NCBI RefSeq assembly: GCF_004342625.1
Contig: NZ_SMAH01000011.1
Span: 1-64,000 of the forward strand
Direction of reading: 5' to 3'
DNA: 64,000 nucleotides
Source: Tepidimonas ignava
GTDB taxonomy: Bacteria; Pseudomonadota; Gammaproteobacteria; Burkholderiales; Burkholderiaceae_C
The translations under genes were made by a program, and so were the position numbers. Under the pieces are notes generated by a model. The model made no database searches. It was not told the origin of the DNA and worked only from the letters and a program-made list of their open reading frames with translations. This document shows, one piece after another, positions 1-8,181 of this stretch. Every line of letters starts with the position of its first letter. Position 1 is the stretch's first letter.

Positions 1-105
1 CGGCGCATCAGACCATCAAATCTGGGGGAAATTGTACTCGCAAACAGACAATAACACAAGAAAAATCATGCTGTTATGAATATTTCAGGGGCGACTAGCT
101 ACTTG
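1..105 (+). promoter_or_regulatory. Probable CRISPR leader
   Basis: This AT-richer stretch lies directly before the first perfect repeat. Its low GC contrasts with the roughly 70% GC chromosome, as is usual for leaders. Repeats 1-4 next to it are intact while later repeats decay, which is the normal polarity of a leader-proximal end. No gene fits here. It may be truncated by the window edge, and no promoter box is assigned with confidence. Confidence 0.55.
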
Positions 106-694
106 GCCCGAAACACTTCCCCGATATCGAGGGGATTAAGACTCTCGAACTGATTCAATGTGCCCGCTGTGGCGGGCCCGAAACACTTCCCCGATATCGA
201 GGGGATTAAGACTGGGCTGGTACGGGCTGGTGCCCTTAGGCTGGGCGTCCGAAACACTTCCCCGATATCGAGGGGATTAAGACCGCTCAGGTATCGCCGC
301 CACGCGCTGCAAGAACGTCCGAAACACTTCCCCGATATCGAGGGGATTAAGACATGGCCGAGGGGTGCAGGGTGTACACGCCCGGGGCCCGAAACACTTC
401 CCCGATATTGAGGGGATTAAGGCCGGTGGACATTGCCCAAGGCGTGGGATTTGTCCGTCCGAAACACTTCCACGATATCGAGGGGATTAAGACAGCGGTT
501 TGGCGTAGGGAAGTTGTTGTGCTCGTCGTCCGAAACACTTCCCCGCTATCGATGGGATTAAGACCCACTCGTAATACCCCGTCTGGGGGCATGTGTCCGA
601 AACACCTCCTCGATATCGAGGGGATTAAGACCGGTGGACATTTCCCACGGCGTGGGATTTGTCCGCCCGAAACGCTTCCGCAATATCGTGAGGA

Positions 695-796
695 TTAAGA
701 CGCGACTTCTTTGTTGATGTCAATCGGTTCTTTGGCGTTGGCCAGGTACGCCGGCAGGTTGTCGCTGGACTCGAACGGAACAACGGTCATGCTCAT
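695..796 (-). pseudogene. Truncated small ORF, N-terminal 33 residues, phage-like
   Basis: On the minus strand an ATG at 796 opens a frame of 33 codons (begins MSMTVVPFESS, ends INKEVAS). Its last residue and TAA stop lie inside CRISPR repeat 9. It starts 17 bp after the stop of the 814-1077 gene, so it looks like the next gene of the same operon, cut off by the repeat junction. The motif NLPAYLANA resembles the start of small phage proteins I have seen, but that is memory and not a search. An alternative start is the ATG at 790. A functional product is unlikely. Confidence 0.5.
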
Positions 797-813
797 GTTG
801 GTTCTTCGGGTTT

Positions 814-1077
814 TCACTTGATGGATTGGTTCACACGATCTTGCAGCTCGTGCACGAAGGTCTGCAACAGCGCGGCGCCCAAACCGCGCTGACGACCCAT
901 TTCAATGAGGGAATCGGCCAGAGCCTCAACAAGCTCTTGGTCGTCGATGGTCGGCCACCGCTCCGTCGATGATGTCATGGTGACGAAGAAGTCCGTGAAC
1001 TCTTTGCGCAGTATCTTGCGCACAAGCGCCTGACGGCGGACCGATAACTCACGCAGCATTTTGTCTTTGTACGTCAC
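814..1077 (-). CDS. Small hypothetical protein, phage-like, inside the CRISPR insert
   Basis: This encodes 87 residues from a GTG start preceded by an AAAGGAG ribosome binding site at good spacing. That site overlaps the stop region of the upstream gene 1080-1358, only 2 bp away, so translation is coupled. The protein is charged, starts MTYKDKMLREL, is probably helical, and has no signal peptide or membrane segment. I recognise no family. Coupled start, tight packing and lower GC argue that it is a genuine gene from a phage or plasmid operon rather than a chance frame. It runs opposite to crRNA transcription, so an array transcript would be antisense to it. Confidence 0.55.
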   Translation of the reverse strand: MTYKDKMLRELSVRRQALVRKILRKEFTDFFVTMTSSTERWPTIDDQELVEALADSLIEMGRQRGLGAALLQTFVHELQDRVNQSIK

Positions 1078-1079
1078 GT

Positions 1080-1358
1080 TTAGCTCCTTTTGATGTTGAC
1101 GACGCGCTCTTCGCGCCAGCTGATGCCCGGGGGTAAGTCATTATGCTCATTACGCCACGCCTGAACAACCGTCTTGTTGGCCCGGCGCTTCAGTATAGAC
1201 CACTCACCAGGGCGCTGAACCCAGCCCAGGAACGCATACCTGTCCGCCACGGTCGTGCTGTTGCAACGCAAAATGTAGTGGGTGTCTGCGCTGTTGCGGA
1301 TAGACGCTACGCCAAGCTCGGTCATGAACTTGAGCAGGTAGTTTTGTATCCGCGTCAT
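1080..1358 (-). CDS. Small hypothetical protein, phage-like, first gene of the CRISPR insert
   Basis: This encodes 92 residues starting MTRIQNYLLKF. The ATG lies only 6 bp from CRISPR repeat 10, so any natural promoter and ribosome binding site upstream have been replaced by repeat sequence. The frame has a stop within the repeat when traced backward. The protein has no signal peptide, and its C-terminal part is basic and tryptophan-rich (WREERVVNIKRS). No family is recognised. Its stop codon overlaps the ribosome binding site of 814-1077. It may be unexpressed here unless a promoter exists in the array on the minus strand. Confidence 0.5.
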   Translation of the reverse strand: MTRIQNYLLKFMTELGVASIRNSADTHYILRCNSTTVADRYAFLGWVQRPGEWSILKRRANKTVVQAWRNEHNDLPPGISWREERVVNIKRS

Positions 1359-1470
1359 GGCGTCGTCCGAAACACTTCCCCGATATCGAGGGGATTAAGA
1401 CCAACCTTTCTTATTGACTGGTTTATTCCGCGCGCCCGAAACACTTCCCCGATATCGAGGGGATCAGGAC

Positions 1471-1840
1471 TTTAGGGGCGAGTAGGCCTCGGATAGGTCT
1501 GAACAACGTCCTCAATCGGGGACACTGTGAATCGTCATGAGGTCGCTGAGCCTGGTCGTGGCTGGATTGGGGCGCTCGATCAGGGGCACGCGCGGGCAAT
1601 GGTGCCCGGGAGAGCGGGACCTGGTGGTGCCGTGGGCGCGCCTGGGCGCTGTGATGGGCTGCTGTGTGTCAACCCATAGCGCCATGGCAGGGCGGCTGCC
1701 CCTTGCCAAGGAGGTGATGCTGCGCATGCACCTGGTCGGTTTGAGCGCATGCTTGAGGATGTATCAGCGCACGCACACGAGCGGATAGGACGCGTGCCCG
1801 GCGGCGCGTTGGCATCGACCCCCGGGCCGCTCGGCCCTAG
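1471..1840. other. Gene-poor stretch between CRISPR array and tRNA-Asn
   Basis: No convincing gene is visible. The open frames here (for example 1512-1727 minus and 1537-1788 plus) have no ribosome binding site, no recognisable family and the biased composition of chance frames in GC-rich DNA. No further repeat copy, inverted repeat or insertion-sequence end was seen. It may be decayed accessory DNA. Confidence 0.5.
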
Positions 1841-1871
1841 AAAAACAAAAAGCCCACCGAGAAAGTGGGCT
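1841..1871 (-). terminator. Intrinsic terminator after tRNA-Asn
   Basis: On the minus strand AGCCCAC and GTGGGCT form a 7-bp stem around a 7-nt loop, followed by TTTTTGTTTTT. It lies 17 bp past the tRNA 3' end and would stop tRNA transcription before the accessory region. Confidence 0.85.
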
Positions 1872-1887
1872 GCAGGCTTTCATAGCT

Positions 1888-1963
1888 TGGCTCCCCGACC
1901 TGGGCTCGAACCAGGGACCTACGGATTAACAGTCCGGCGCTCTACCGACTGAGCTATCGGGGA
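1888..1963 (-). tRNA. tRNA-Asn (anticodon GTT)
   Basis: This is a 76-nt minus-strand tRNA with encoded CCA. The anticodon loop contains GTT between five-base arms, the T loop reads GGTTCGAGCC, and the acceptor stem is TCCCCGA/TCGGGGA. A TATAAT -10 box lies about 15 nt upstream at 1978-1983. It borders the accessory CRISPR region on its 3' side, the side where islands usually insert, but no att duplication was seen. Confidence 0.97.
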
Positions 1964-1977
1964 TCGGCGTGGCGCGC

Positions 1978-1983
1978 ATTATA
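1978..1983 (-). promoter_or_regulatory. -10 box of tRNA-Asn promoter
   Basis: TATAAT on the minus strand lies about 15 nt before the mature tRNA 5' end, the usual distance for a stable-RNA promoter. Confidence 0.6.
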
Positions 1984-2134
1984 GCTTACGGCGCCCGTCG
2001 CGGCCGTCGGGCGGCTGTGCGTGGGGCGTGCGTCACGCGCTGGACAATGTCCGCATGGACCTGGCCGTGTGGGCGGCGACAATGGGGTGTTGGGCGTGCG
2101 GCAACCACGGTGCACGCCCACAGGAGGACGCACG

Positions 2135-3331
2135 ATGGACTTGCGGTTTTCCGCCGAGGAGTTGGCCTTCCGTGATGAGGTGCGCGCCTTTTTGCGTGAG
2201 CACCTGCCGCCGGCGCTGGCCACCAAGGTACGCGAGGGTTTGCGCCTGTCGCGCGACGACATGGCGCGGTGGCACGCCATCCTGGCCGCGCGCGGCTGGT
2301 TGGCCAGCCACTGGCCACGCGAGTGGGGTGGTCCGGGCTGGGGGCCGGTGCAGCGCTTCATCTTTGAAAACGAATGTGCGCTGGCCGGCGCGCCACGCAT
2401 CGTGCCGTTTGGCGTCAACATGCTGGGGCCGGTGCTGATCAAGTACGGCACTGAGGCGCAAAAGCGCCATTGGCTGCCGCGCATCCTGGACGGCAGCGAT
2501 TGGTGGTGTCAGGGTTACTCGGAGCCCGGCGCGGGGTCGGACCTGGCCTCGCTGCGCACCAGCGCCGTGCGCCATGGCGACCACTACATCGTCAACGGGC
2601 AAAAAACGTGGACGACACTGGGGCACTACGCCAACCGCATGTTCGCGTTGGTGCGCACCGACCGCACCGCCAAGCCGCAGGAGGGTATCAGCTTTTTGCT
2701 GATCGACCTGGACAGCCCCGGCGTCGAGGTGCGGCCGATCATCACGTTGGACGGCGAGCACGAGGTCAACGAGGTCTTCCTCAACGACGTGCGCGTGCCG
2801 GCCGACCGGCTGGTTGGCCAGGAAAACCAGGGTTGGACCATCGCCAAATACCTGCTCACCTACGAGCGCACCAACATCGCGGGCGTGGGGTTTTCGGTGG
2901 CGGGGCTGGAGCGGCTCAAGGTGATGGCCCAGCGCGTGCAGTACGGTGGGCGGCCGCTGATCGACGACCCGCTGTTTGCGGCGCGGCTGGCGCGCATCGA
3001 GATCGAGCTGGAAAACCTCAAGACCACCAACCTGCGCGTGCTGGCCAGCGTGGCGGGCGGCGGCGCGCCGGGGCCGCAGAGCTCGCTGCTCAAGATTCTG
3101 GGCACCCAGATTCGGCAGGAGATTTTGAGCCTGACGCGCCGCGCCATGGGGCCGTACGCGTTGCCCTGGATCGAGGAGGCGCTGACGCTGGAAGGGATGG
3201 ACCAAGCGGTGGGGCCGGCCGGCGCGGCCAGCGCCGCCGTGCAGTACTTCAACCACCGCAAGCTGTCGATTTTTGGTGGCTCCAACGAGATCCAGCGAAA
3301 CATCGTCGCCAAGACGGTGCTGGGCTTGTGA
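2135..3331 (+). CDS. Acyl-CoA dehydrogenase, large-subunit type
   Basis: This 398-residue FAD flavoprotein of the acyl-CoA dehydrogenase family would introduce the alpha-beta double bond into an acyl-CoA thioester. The start at 2135 follows AGGAGG; upstream in-frame starts lack it. The N-terminal domain (RFSAEELAFRDEVRAFL), the mid beta-domain QGYSEPGAGSDL and the C-terminal FGGSNEIQRNI match the family. In medium-chain enzymes the last motif is YEGT and its Glu is the base; here that position is Gly, so the base must come from elsewhere or from the partner. The second dehydrogenase starts 19 bp downstream, an arrangement like PimC/PimD or mycobacterial FadE heteromers. The substrate is unknown. 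Confidence 0.85.
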   Translation: MDLRFSAEELAFRDEVRAFLREHLPPALATKVREGLRLSRDDMARWHAILAARGWLASHWPREWGGPGWGPVQRFIFENECALAGAPRIVPFGVNMLGPVLIKYGTEAQKRHWLPRILDGSDWWCQGYSEPGAGSDLASLRTSAVRHGDHYIVNGQKTWTTLGHYANRMFALVRTDRTAKPQEGISFLLIDLDSPGVEVRPIITLDGEHEVNEVFLNDVRVPADRLVGQENQGWTIAKYLLTYERTNIAGVGFSVAGLERLKVMAQRVQYGGRPLIDDPLFAARLARIEIELENLKTTNLRVLASVAGGGAPGPQSSLLKILGTQIRQEILSLTRRAMGPYALPWIEEALTLEGMDQAVGPAGAASAAVQYFNHRKLSIFGGSNEIQRNIVAKTVLGL

Positions 3332-3350
3332 CGCACTGGAGGGCGCAGCC

Positions 3351-4502
3351 ATGGACTTCAACCTGACCGACGACCAGCGCATGCTGGCCGAGACGCTGGG
3401 CCGCTACCTGGCGCAGCGCTACCCCATCGAACGCCGTCACGCGGCCGCGGCCAGCGCGCTGGGCTACGACCCCGATGTGTGGCAAGGGCTGGTGGAGCTG
3501 GGCGCGGTGGCGGCGTTGTTGCCCGAGGCCGCCGGCGGGCTGGGTGGCGGCGGCTTTGACATCATGACCGTGTTCGAACAAGCCGGGCGGGCGCTGGTGC
3601 AAGAGCCCTTGCTGGGGGCGCTGTTGGTGGGGCAAGCGCTGGCGCGTGCCGATGAGCCTGAGCGGTGGCAGGGCCACTGGCAGCGCATGCACGAAGGCGC
3701 GGTGGTGGCGCTGGCGCACGCCGAACCCGACGCCCACCACGCACGCTGGAGCGTGGCCACGGTGGCGCAGCACGACCCCGCAGGCTGGGTGCTGGATGGG
3801 CACAAGGCCGTCGTGCCCTTTGGTGCCCAAGCCCAAGGGTGGCTGGTCAGTGCGCGCGTCGGGGGTGGTGTGCACGAGCGCGACGGCATTGCGCTGTTCT
3901 GGGTGCCGCGCAGTGCGCCCGGTGTGCAACGGCGCGACTACCGCCGCATCGACGGTGGCCGCGCCGCCGAGCTGGTGTTGCGCACCGTGCAGCTGGACGC
4001 GCACGCGCTCGTCGTCGGGCCGGCACGGGGCGCGGAGGTGTTGGACGCGGTGCTGGATGCGGGTGCCTTGGCGCTCAGCGCCGAAGCGCTGGGGGCGATG
4101 GAGGTGGCGTTCGAGCACACCCGGCAATACCTGCAGACCCGCCAGCAATTCGGTCGCCCGATTGGCAGCTTTCAGGCCCTGCAGCACCGCATGGTGGACT
4201 TGTGGATGGGGCTGGAGCAGACCCGCTCGGCCGTCATCAACGCCGCCGCGGCGTGGGACGGTGACGATCCGATCCAGCGCGCGTGGGCCTGTGCAGCGGC
4301 CAAGGCCAGTGTTGGGCGCCATGGCACCCACCTGGCCGAGGAAGCCATCCAGCTCCATGGTGGCATGGGCATGACGTGGGAGCTGCCGCTGGCGCACTAC
4401 GCCAAGCGGCTGGTCATGATCGACCACGAGCTGGGCGACGAAGACCACCACCTGCAGCGCTGCATCGAGCTGATGCGCCAGCGCGCGGCAGCGTCTGCCT
4501 GA
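3351..4502 (+). CDS. Acyl-CoA dehydrogenase, small-subunit type
   Basis: This 383-residue acyl-CoA dehydrogenase homologue starts MDFNLTDDQRMLAE. It is cotranscribed with the preceding one (19-bp gap; GGAGGG before the ATG). It has the family C-terminal part (QFGRPIGSFQALQHRMVD, then LHGGMGMTWE) but its final segment lacks a clear YEGT motif. Paired dehydrogenases of about 400 and 380 residues usually form mixed tetramers acting on dicarboxylic, branched or ring-derived acyl-CoAs, so a heteromeric enzyme is inferred. A bidirectional terminator follows and separates the pair from groL. Confidence 0.82.
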   Translation: MDFNLTDDQRMLAETLGRYLAQRYPIERRHAAAASALGYDPDVWQGLVELGAVAALLPEAAGGLGGGGFDIMTVFEQAGRALVQEPLLGALLVGQALARADEPERWQGHWQRMHEGAVVALAHAEPDAHHARWSVATVAQHDPAGWVLDGHKAVVPFGAQAQGWLVSARVGGGVHERDGIALFWVPRSAPGVQRRDYRRIDGGRAAELVLRTVQLDAHALVVGPARGAEVLDAVLDAGALALSAEALGAMEVAFEHTRQYLQTRQQFGRPIGSFQALQHRMVDLWMGLEQTRSAVINAAAAWDGDDPIQRAWACAAAKASVGRHGTHLAEEAIQLHGGMGMTWELPLAHYAKRLVMIDHELGDEDHHLQRCIELMRQRAAASA

Positions 4503-4525
4503 CGGCCCCCCGCGGCCGCCAACAA

Positions 4526-4549
4526 AAAACCCGCCTTGCGGCGGGTTTT
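4526..4549. terminator. Bidirectional terminator between the dehydrogenase pair and groL
   Basis: AAAACCCGCC and GGCGGGTTTT form a perfect 10-bp hairpin around TTGC, with A and T tracts on both sides. It serves the + strand dehydrogenase operon and the convergent minus-strand groESL operon. Confidence 0.9.
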
Positions 4550-4584
4550 GGCTGTCATGGACCAGGTGTTGGGCCGTTGGCCGA

Positions 4585-6252
<1,668 letters not shown>

Positions 6253-6285
6253 TTACGGATGGGATGGGACGCTGCTGACGCGCGA

Positions 6286-6576
6286 TCACTTCTCGATCAC
6301 GGCGAACAGGTCGTCTTCCTTCATGACCAGCAGCTCTTCGCCGTCGACCTTGACGGTTTGGCCGCTGTACTTGCCAAACAGCACGCGGTCGCCGACCTTG
6401 ACGCTCAGCGGCTTGGTCTCGCCCTTGTCGTTGGTCTTGCCGGGGCCGACGGCGATCACTTCGCCTTGGTCAGGCTTCTCGGCCGCGTTGTCCGGGATCA
6501 CGATGCCCGAGGCGGTCTTGGTTTCGTTTTCCAGACGCTTGACGATCACGCGATCAGCGAGAGGACGAAGCTTCAT
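6286..6576 (-). CDS. groS: Co-chaperonin GroES (Cpn10)
   Basis: This 96-residue co-chaperonin caps the GroEL ring. The start is [12 protein letters not shown] at 6576, with AGGAGA just upstream; the open frame extends further but family length fits this start. The mobile loop region ([18 protein letters not shown]) is intact. First gene of groESL, with promoter and CIRCE about 100 bp upstream. Confidence 0.99.
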   Translation of the reverse strand: MKLRPLADRVIVKRLENETKTASGIVIPDNAAEKPDQGEVIAVGPGKTNDKGETKPLSVKVGDRVLFGKYSGQTVKVDGEELLVMKEDDLFAVIEK

Positions 6577-6669
6577 GAGATCTCCTGTCGTTTCGGACGA
6601 GATAAAAAAGGAAGCGGGGACAACCCCCACGCGGTGAGCGCTGTGCTGCCCGGGTCTGGGACCTTGTTG

Positions 6670-6724
6670 TTAGCACTCACCGGTTGCGAGTGCTAATCAT
6701 AAGGCCTGTTCAGCGGGTTTTCAA
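6670..6724 (-). promoter_or_regulatory. groESL sigma-70 promoter with CIRCE operator
   Basis: On the minus strand TTGAAA (6719-6724) and TATGAT (6696-6701) are separated by exactly 17 bp. The start region coincides with a perfect CIRCE inverted repeat, TTAGCACTC-N9-GAGTGCTAA, at 6670-6696. CIRCE is the binding site of the HrcA repressor, so groESL should be heat-inducible through HrcA release. hrcA itself is not in the window. Confidence 0.93.
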
Positions 6725-6764
6725 GGGGGTGTATGCGTCCAGCGCCGTTGGCCCGTGGGGGCGG

Positions 6765-7091
6765 TCATGCGCCGCGGGGCTGGGTGGACGCCGCCACCCA
6801 CTCGGCGTAGGCGGCGCTGGCTTCGATCGGGGTGGACCAGATGGCCGGCAGTTCGTAGGGGTGGTGCGCCGCGATGAAGTCGCGCACCTGCGGCCACGCC
6901 TCGGCGCGGCACTTGGCCAGCAGGCGCCACTCGGCGTCGCGCTGCAACGCACCCTGCCAGGTGTAGACGCTGCGGATGGCGTGCAGTTGCACGCACGCCG
7001 CCAAGCCCTCCCGCACCAAGGCCTCGGCCAGCTTGTGGGCGCCGGCCTCGTCGGGCAGGGTCGTGAAGACGGCGATCAACGCGGGAGCCAT
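6765..7091 (-). CDS. cutA: CutA1 divalent-cation tolerance protein
   Basis: This small trimeric PII-like protein of 108 residues contains family landmarks: FTTLPDEAGAHKLAEALV, GLAACVQL, the YTWQG segment and the HPYELPAI motif. CutA proteins are linked to copper tolerance, though the mechanism is unsettled. The ATG at 7091 is preferred. The in-frame TTG at 7103 sits at the terminator of the upstream tRNA. It lies between groES and tRNA-Met with no obvious operon partner. Confidence 0.93.
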   Translation of the reverse strand: MAPALIAVFTTLPDEAGAHKLAEALVREGLAACVQLHAIRSVYTWQGALQRDAEWRLLAKCRAEAWPQVRDFIAAHHPYELPAIWSTPIEASAAYAEWVAASTQPRGA

Positions 7092-7104
7092 GGCGCAAGC
7101 CAAA

Positions 7105-7129
7105 AAACAAAACCCGCCAAGGCGGCGGG
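7105..7129 (-). terminator. Intrinsic terminator after tRNA-Met
   Basis: On the minus strand CCCGCC/GGCGGG form a GC-rich stem, followed by TTTTGTTTTTT. It lies 12 bp past the tRNA 3' end and just before cutA, so cutA needs read-through or its own promoter. Confidence 0.8.
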
Positions 7130-7141
7130 CTTGATGTTGGA

Positions 7142-7218
<77 letters not shown>

Positions 7219-7233
7219 GCCGTTGAAGCCTGC

Positions 7234-7239
7234 AGTATA
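7234..7239 (-). promoter_or_regulatory. -10 box of tRNA-Met promoter
   Basis: TATACT on the minus strand lies about 15 nt before the tRNA 5' end. Confidence 0.5.
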
Positions 7240-7263
7240 CCAAAAACCGGTGTGGCGCCCGCC

Positions 7264-8049
7264 TCAGCGCCCCTGGAACTGTGGGGCGCGCTTTTCGAGG
7301 AACGCGGCCATACCTTCTTTTTGGTCGGCGGTGGCGAACATGGCGTGGAACATGCGCCGCTCAAACTGCAGGCCCTCCGACAGCGGGGCTTCGAAGGCGC
7401 GGTTGAGGGCTTCTTTGGCCGCCAGCACGGCCAGGCGGGGCAGGGCGGCGATGGCCCGTGCGGTGGCCAGCGCTTCGTCCATCAGCTTGTCCGCGGGCAC
7501 GACGCGGCTGACCAAGCCGGCGCGCTCGGCTTCGGCGGCGTCCATCATGCGGCCCGTCAGCACCAGGTCCATGGCTTTGGCCTTGCCCACCGCGCGTGGC
7601 AGACGCTGCGTGCCGCCCGCGCCGGGGATGACGCCGATTTTGACTTCGGGCTGGCCGAACTTGGCGCTGTCGGCGGCGATGATGATGTCGCACATCATGG
7701 CCACTTCGCAGCCGCCGCCCAGGGCGTAACCCGCCACGGCCGCGATGACGGGCTTGCGCACGTGGCGCAGCGCCTCCCAGTTGCGGGTGATGTATTCGGT
7801 GCGGTACACGTCGGCGAAGGTGTACTGCGCCATGGCGGCGATGTCGGCGCCGGCGGCAAAGGCCTTGTCGCTGCCGGTGAGCACGATGCAGGCGATGGCG
7901 TCGTCGGCGTCGAAGGCGCGCAGCGCAGCGCCGAGCTCGTCCATCAGCGTGTCGTTGAGCGCGTTGAGCTGCTTGGGGCGGTTGAGCTGGATGATGCCCA
8001 CCGGGCCATCGGTGCGGGTCAGCAGGGTGGTGTAGGTCGTCTCGCTCAT
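7264..8049 (-). CDS. Enoyl-CoA hydratase (crotonase family)
   Basis: This 261-residue crotonase would hydrate trans-2-enoyl-CoA to 3-hydroxyacyl-CoA in beta-oxidation or phenylacetate degradation. The CoA-binding and oxyanion segments [11 protein letters not shown] and [16 protein letters not shown] are present. Both catalytic glutamates of rat crotonase are represented (CE in GGGCEVAMM and [13 protein letters not shown]). It is divergent from a second crotonase. The PaaF-type hydratase is a possible identity because of that neighbour, but a general EchA role fits equally. Confidence 0.9.
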   Translation of the reverse strand: MSETTYTTLLTRTDGPVGIIQLNRPKQLNALNDTLMDELGAALRAFDADDAIACIVLTGSDKAFAAGADIAAMAQYTFADVYRTEYITRNWEALRHVRKPVIAAVAGYALGGGCEVAMMCDIIIAADSAKFGQPEVKIGVIPGAGGTQRLPRAVGKAKAMDLVLTGRMMDAAEAERAGLVSRVVPADKLMDEALATARAIAALPRLAVLAAKEALNRAFEAPLSEGLQFERRMFHAMFATADQKEGMAAFLEKRAPQFQGR

Positions 8050-8181
8050 GCAAGTCCTCCCGGGGCAGGGTTGACGCCGTGACTATATACGCTGCGGCTG
8101 CCGGCCGCGGGGCGGTTACGATTCGGTTACGGTGCCCGCGGGCGCCCCACGTTGGACGATTTTTCCGAGGAGACCCATGCG

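Larger units (their letters stand above)
702..1364. mobile_element. Phage-like DNA fragment lodged between two CRISPR repeats
   Basis: This 663-bp segment begins immediately after repeat 9 and ends immediately before repeat 10, taking the place of a spacer about twenty times shorter. It has clearly lower GC than the chromosome. It carries three closely packed minus-strand reading frames with phage-like spacing: 1080-1358, 814-1077 and the start of a third at 796. The first and second are translationally coupled (SD AAGGAG overlaps the end of the upstream gene). The third is cut by repeat 9. Possible origins are capture of an oversized prespacer, recombination with a phage or plasmid carrying a mini-array, or an assembly chimera. 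The phage assignment is inferred from gene size, packing and composition, not from a search. Confidence 0.6.
106..1470 (+). CRISPR. CRISPR array, 11 repeats of about 37 nt, with a 663-bp insert
   Basis: Repeats start at 106, 176, 247, 317, 387, 457, 528, 595, 665, 1365 and 1434. Each is about 37 nt, or 35 nt if the variable leading G-Y dinucleotide is excluded. The core has CCCC-GATATCGA-GGGG followed by the 8 nt ATTAAGAC, which fits Cas6-type cleavage and a crRNA 5' handle, so the array reads on the + strand. Repeats 1-4 and 10 match the consensus. Repeats 5-9 carry 2, 1, 2, 2 and 5 changes. Repeat 11 is degenerate at its 3' end, as expected for a terminal repeat. Normal spacers are 30-34 nt. 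Between repeats 9 and 10 the 'spacer' is 663 bp. The handle is common in type III and some type I systems, but no cas gene is in view, so the type is not assigned. Confidence 0.95.

Noticed and set aside
160-698. Open frames running through the CRISPR repeats
   Set aside because: Their peptides are translations of the repeated unit (for example PKHFPDIEGIKT) and are not genes.
702-1364. Insertion sequence or transposon in the array
   Set aside because: No transposase, terminal inverted repeats or target duplication are seen; the segment is an operon fragment.
1512-1788. Overlapping open frames on both strands after the CRISPR array
   Set aside because: No ribosome binding site, no recognisable family, and composition fits chance frames in GC-rich DNA.
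7092-7103. TTG start giving a longer CutA
   Set aside because: The codon lies at the tRNA terminator T-run; the ATG at 7091 gives family length.
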